37,845 nucleotides of DNA from an uncultured Alphaproteobacteria bacterium (GTDB lineage Bacteria; Pseudomonadota; Alphaproteobacteria; HIMB59): assembly GCA_902601865.1 (NCBI GenBank), contig CACKOX010000002.1, positions 66,208 through 104,052 on the forward strand, written 5' to 3'. The notes beneath the pieces were generated by a model that worked only from the letters and a program-made list of their open reading frames with translations, ran no database searches and was not told the DNA's origin. Below are positions 35,928-37,845 of the stretch, piece by piece. The translations under genes and the position numbers were made by a program. Position 1 is the stretch's first letter; each line of letters opens with the position of its first letter.

Positions 35928-37011
35928 TTAGTCTATATCGCCGACATAAACTCCTAAAGCAAGTGCAGTTTCAATAAGTGGGTCTGATCTATCAACTACT
36001 TTATATGTTGATATACCCTCACTGATTGGAACATCAACAACCTTTCTATCTCTCCACGCAACCATTCTACCCATTTTACCTTTTGCTATCAAATCAACTG
36101 CATACACACCAAAGGCACTTGCAAGAATTCTATCTCTTGGAGTAGGAGGGGCACCTCTTTGAACGTGACCAAGAGATGTTACTCTGCACTCTATATCTGT
36201 CATTTTCATTATCTCTTCAGACAAGTAATTCCCAATACCGCCAAGTCTTTTTTGTCCGTCTGCAAATTCCACAGTATAGCTTTTACCTTCTTCCGTTTTG
36301 ACAGCCTCAGCAACAACAATTAAAGAGTGAACAATTCCTCTATTCTTCATTTCAGTAAGTTTATTAACGATACCCTTGATAGAATATTTAATTTCAGGGA
36401 TTAAAATAGCATCAGCCCCACCAGCAATACCCGCATTAATTGCAATGTGCCCTGCGTCTCTTCCCATAACCTCTAAAATCATCGTTCGTTGATGACTGGC
36501 AGCTGTTGTTTGAAGGTTATCAAGCGCCTGAGTAGCAACATTTACAGCTGTATTAAATCCAATTGAACTCTCTGTTGCACCGACATCATTGTCGATTGTT
36601 TTTGGTATTGCAACAATATTTAAATTTCCACGTTTTGCTATTTCTGTAAGAATTGACATACTTCCATCACCGCCGATTACAATTAAACCCTCAAGCCCCA
36701 ATTCATGATAACCATCAATTATTTCTTGTGAACGGTCTTTGAATTCTCCATCTGGCATTGGAAACTTAAAGGGGTTACCCTTACTTGTGGTGCCTAAAAA
36801 AGTACCTCCTTGTCTTAGTAGAGATCCACTAAAGGTTTGATAATCAAGCGGTAAGTAGGCCACAGGTCTTTGCATTAAACCAACAGTGCCGTCACGAATT
36901 CCAAGTACTTCCATGTTATAGGTATTCTTTGCTCGAAAAAAAAATAGATCGAACTGCAGCGTTTAAACCACCACAATCTCCTCCACTTGTAAGTATTCCA
37001 ATTTTTTTCAT
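35928..37011 (-). CDS. pfkA: 6-phosphofructokinase, frame broken by one base in a 9-T run
   Basis: Phosphorylates fructose-6-phosphate in glycolysis. The true start is ATG at 37009-37011, directly after the ROK kinase TAA; its first 25 codons encode the nucleotide-binding start KKIGILTSGGDCGGLNAAVRS. The frame then meets nine T (minus strand, 36936-36944) and stops at TAA 36916-36918. With eight T it would continue unbroken as IFFRAKNTYNMEVLGI to give a 360 aa enzyme. The rest, intact from ATG 36912-36914, holds GGDGS (restored residues 113-117), PKTIDND (136-142) and MGRDAGHIA. Gly in GGDGS argues for ATP rather than pyrophosphate as donor. A sequencing or assembly error, slippage decoding or a real mutation are all possible. 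Confidence 0.9.
36936..36944 (-). other. 9-base homopolymer at the pfk frameshift
   Basis: Nine A on the plus strand (nine T in the coding strand) lie at codons 23-26 of pfk. Eight would keep the frame open. Such runs are prone to indels, to polymerase slippage and to sequencing error. Confidence 0.9.
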
Positions 37012-37845
37012 TTAGAATTTATCTGAGTCCCACAACCATGCTGCACCACGCACTCCACTTGAGTCACCATGTGTGTTTCTTAAGATCTTATTTCTTACTT
37101 TATCACTAAAAGTATATTTAGGAAGAATTTTTGGAATATTTTTATATATTCTTCCAATATTTGACATACCCCCACCTAAGATAATTACATCAGGGTCAAC
37201 AATGCCAATCATAATGGCAATTAACCTAGCAAAGCGATCTTCATAAAGATCAAATTCTTTTTTTGCTCTCTTATCCCCATTTGCTTCTAAAGCAACTATT
37301 TCTCTAGTTCTAAAATTAGTTCCATACTTTAAATTAAATAATTTAGTAAAACCTACCCCTGATATAAACTGTTCAGCACACAGAGGTCTATGGCAATTTC
37401 CAACCTCACATTTTAATTCCAATTCTTGTTCTTCTTCATTAGGGTATGGAAGTGGTTGGTGCCCCCAATCACCAGCTACTTGATTAACACCTTCAATTAC
37501 TTGGTTTTTATAAACAAAAGATCCTCCAAAGCCAGAACCTATAATAACTCCCCACACGCTATCATATCCACGGCCAGATCCATCTATAGACTCTGATAAA
37601 GCAAAACAATTAGCATCATTCATTAATCTAATATCTCTTCCTAAGGCATTTTCTAAGTCTTTTTTAAACGGTTTGTCATTTAACCAAATAGAGTTAGCAT
37701 TTTTTATCAAACCAGTTTCCTTGGATGAAGAGCCCGGAATACCAACCCCAACAGTATTAATAGTTCCAGTGTGTTTATCAAATTCTTCAACAAGAGAACT
37801 TACAGTTTGAATACCACTTTTGTAATTTTTTTCGTAAGTTGACCT
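37012..37845 (-). CDS. ROK family sugar kinase (probable fructokinase/glucokinase), N terminus outside window
   Basis: The frame is open to the window edge, so the first part, including the phosphate-binding DxGGTK loop, is missing; 277 residues are visible. The VGIPGSSSKETGLIKNANS segment, the catalytic Asp in NDANCFALSE, GVIIGSGFGG and GDWGHQPLPYP mark a ROK (repressor-ORF-kinase) hexokinase. The zinc signature, usually CxCGxxGCxExxxSG, reads CEVGNCHRPLCAEQFISG: the His and three Cys remain but the two glycines are replaced. A TTG at 37710 is internal, not the start. Its TAA directly abuts the pfk ATG, pairing hexose phosphorylation with phosphofructokinase; fructose or glucose is the probable substrate. 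Confidence 0.88.
   Translation of the reverse strand, partial: RSTYEKNYKSGIQTVSSLVEEFDKHTGTINTVGVGIPGSSSKETGLIKNANSIWLNDKPFKKDLENALGRDIRLMNDANCFALSESIDGSGRGYDSVWGVIIGSGFGGSFVYKNQVIEGVNQVAGDWGHQPLPYPNEEEQELELKCEVGNCHRPLCAEQFISGVGFTKLFNLKYGTNFRTREIVALEANGDKRAKKEFDLYEDRFARLIAIMIGIVDPDVIILGGGMSNIGRIYKNIPKILPKYTFSDKVRNKILRNTHGDSSGVRGAAWLWDSDKF

Noticed and set aside
35928..37011. Pyrophosphate-dependent phosphofructokinase
   Set aside because: The donor loop is GGDGS with Gly, as in ATP-dependent enzymes; pyrophosphate enzymes usually have Asp there. The Lys in PKTIDND occurs in both groups, so the matter is not fully closed.
37012..37710. ROK kinase starting at TTG 37710
   Set aside because: The frame is open upstream to the window edge and encodes conserved ROK sequence (VGVGIPG), so the TTG is internal.

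Overview
The window is 37.8 kb of AT-rich, gene-dense DNA with short or negative intergenic gaps, many 4-bp or smaller gene overlaps, and GTG/TTG starts. The gene content is alphaproteobacterial: short RNase D–kdsD–lptCAB, an NDUFA9-like complex I protein beside uppP and gltDB, and soxBDAG. Low GC, extreme compaction and betaine-type C1 demethylation genes suggest a streamlined marine lineage. A phosphofructokinase plus a ROK sugar kinase fits an HIMB59/AEGEAN-169-like organism better than typical SAR11, but this placement is inference. No gene-free stretch exceeds 300 bases, and no insertion sequence, phage gene or CRISPR array was seen.

Region 1 (1-4790, minus): one probable operon rnd–kdsD–lptC–lptA–lptB–aroA–rpsA. 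It combines RNA processing, the first step of Kdo synthesis, LPS export, the shikimate pathway and ribosomal protein S1. The cmk gene that usually lies between aroA and rpsA is missing here. Region 2 (4826-12526): an NDUFA9-like gene, convergent uppP, and gltD–gltB (glutamate synthase). Region 3 (12523-15241): a GTG-start alpha/beta hydrolase diverging from a GT4 and a GT9 glycosyltransferase.

Region 4 (15242-22742, plus): translation island infC–rpmI–rplT–pheS–pheT–lepA, then tRNA-Ser(GGA) and a GT32-like sugar transferase starting 5 nt after the tRNA CCA end. A hairpin between infC and rpmI may be an L20-type autoregulatory leader. Region 5 (22739-25068, minus): an uncharacterised small coiled-coil protein, rmuC and a second GT9 gene.

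Region 6 (25111-37845, minus): ten co-oriented genes ending at a strong intrinsic terminator (25104-25133). From the promoter side they are a ROK sugar kinase (cut by the window edge), 6-phosphofructokinase, a 2OG-Fe(II) dioxygenase, soxB-soxD-soxA-soxG, a dimethylglycine-dehydrogenase-like flavoprotein, a MetF-family reductase and a DmdA-like GcvT-fold methyltransferase. Together the last seven would strip methyl groups from dimethylglycine, sarcosine or related compounds onto tetrahydrofolate and reduce or interconvert the product.

The main points for a second look are: the pfk reading frame, broken by one base in a 9-T run; the DmdA-like/MetF-like pair with an unassigned methyl donor; the unassigned dioxygenase in the sugar-to-sox operon; the tRNA embedded between lepA and a near-leaderless glycosyltransferase gene; the infC ATT/TTG start and the rpmI leader hairpin; and a start-site conflict at rpsA.
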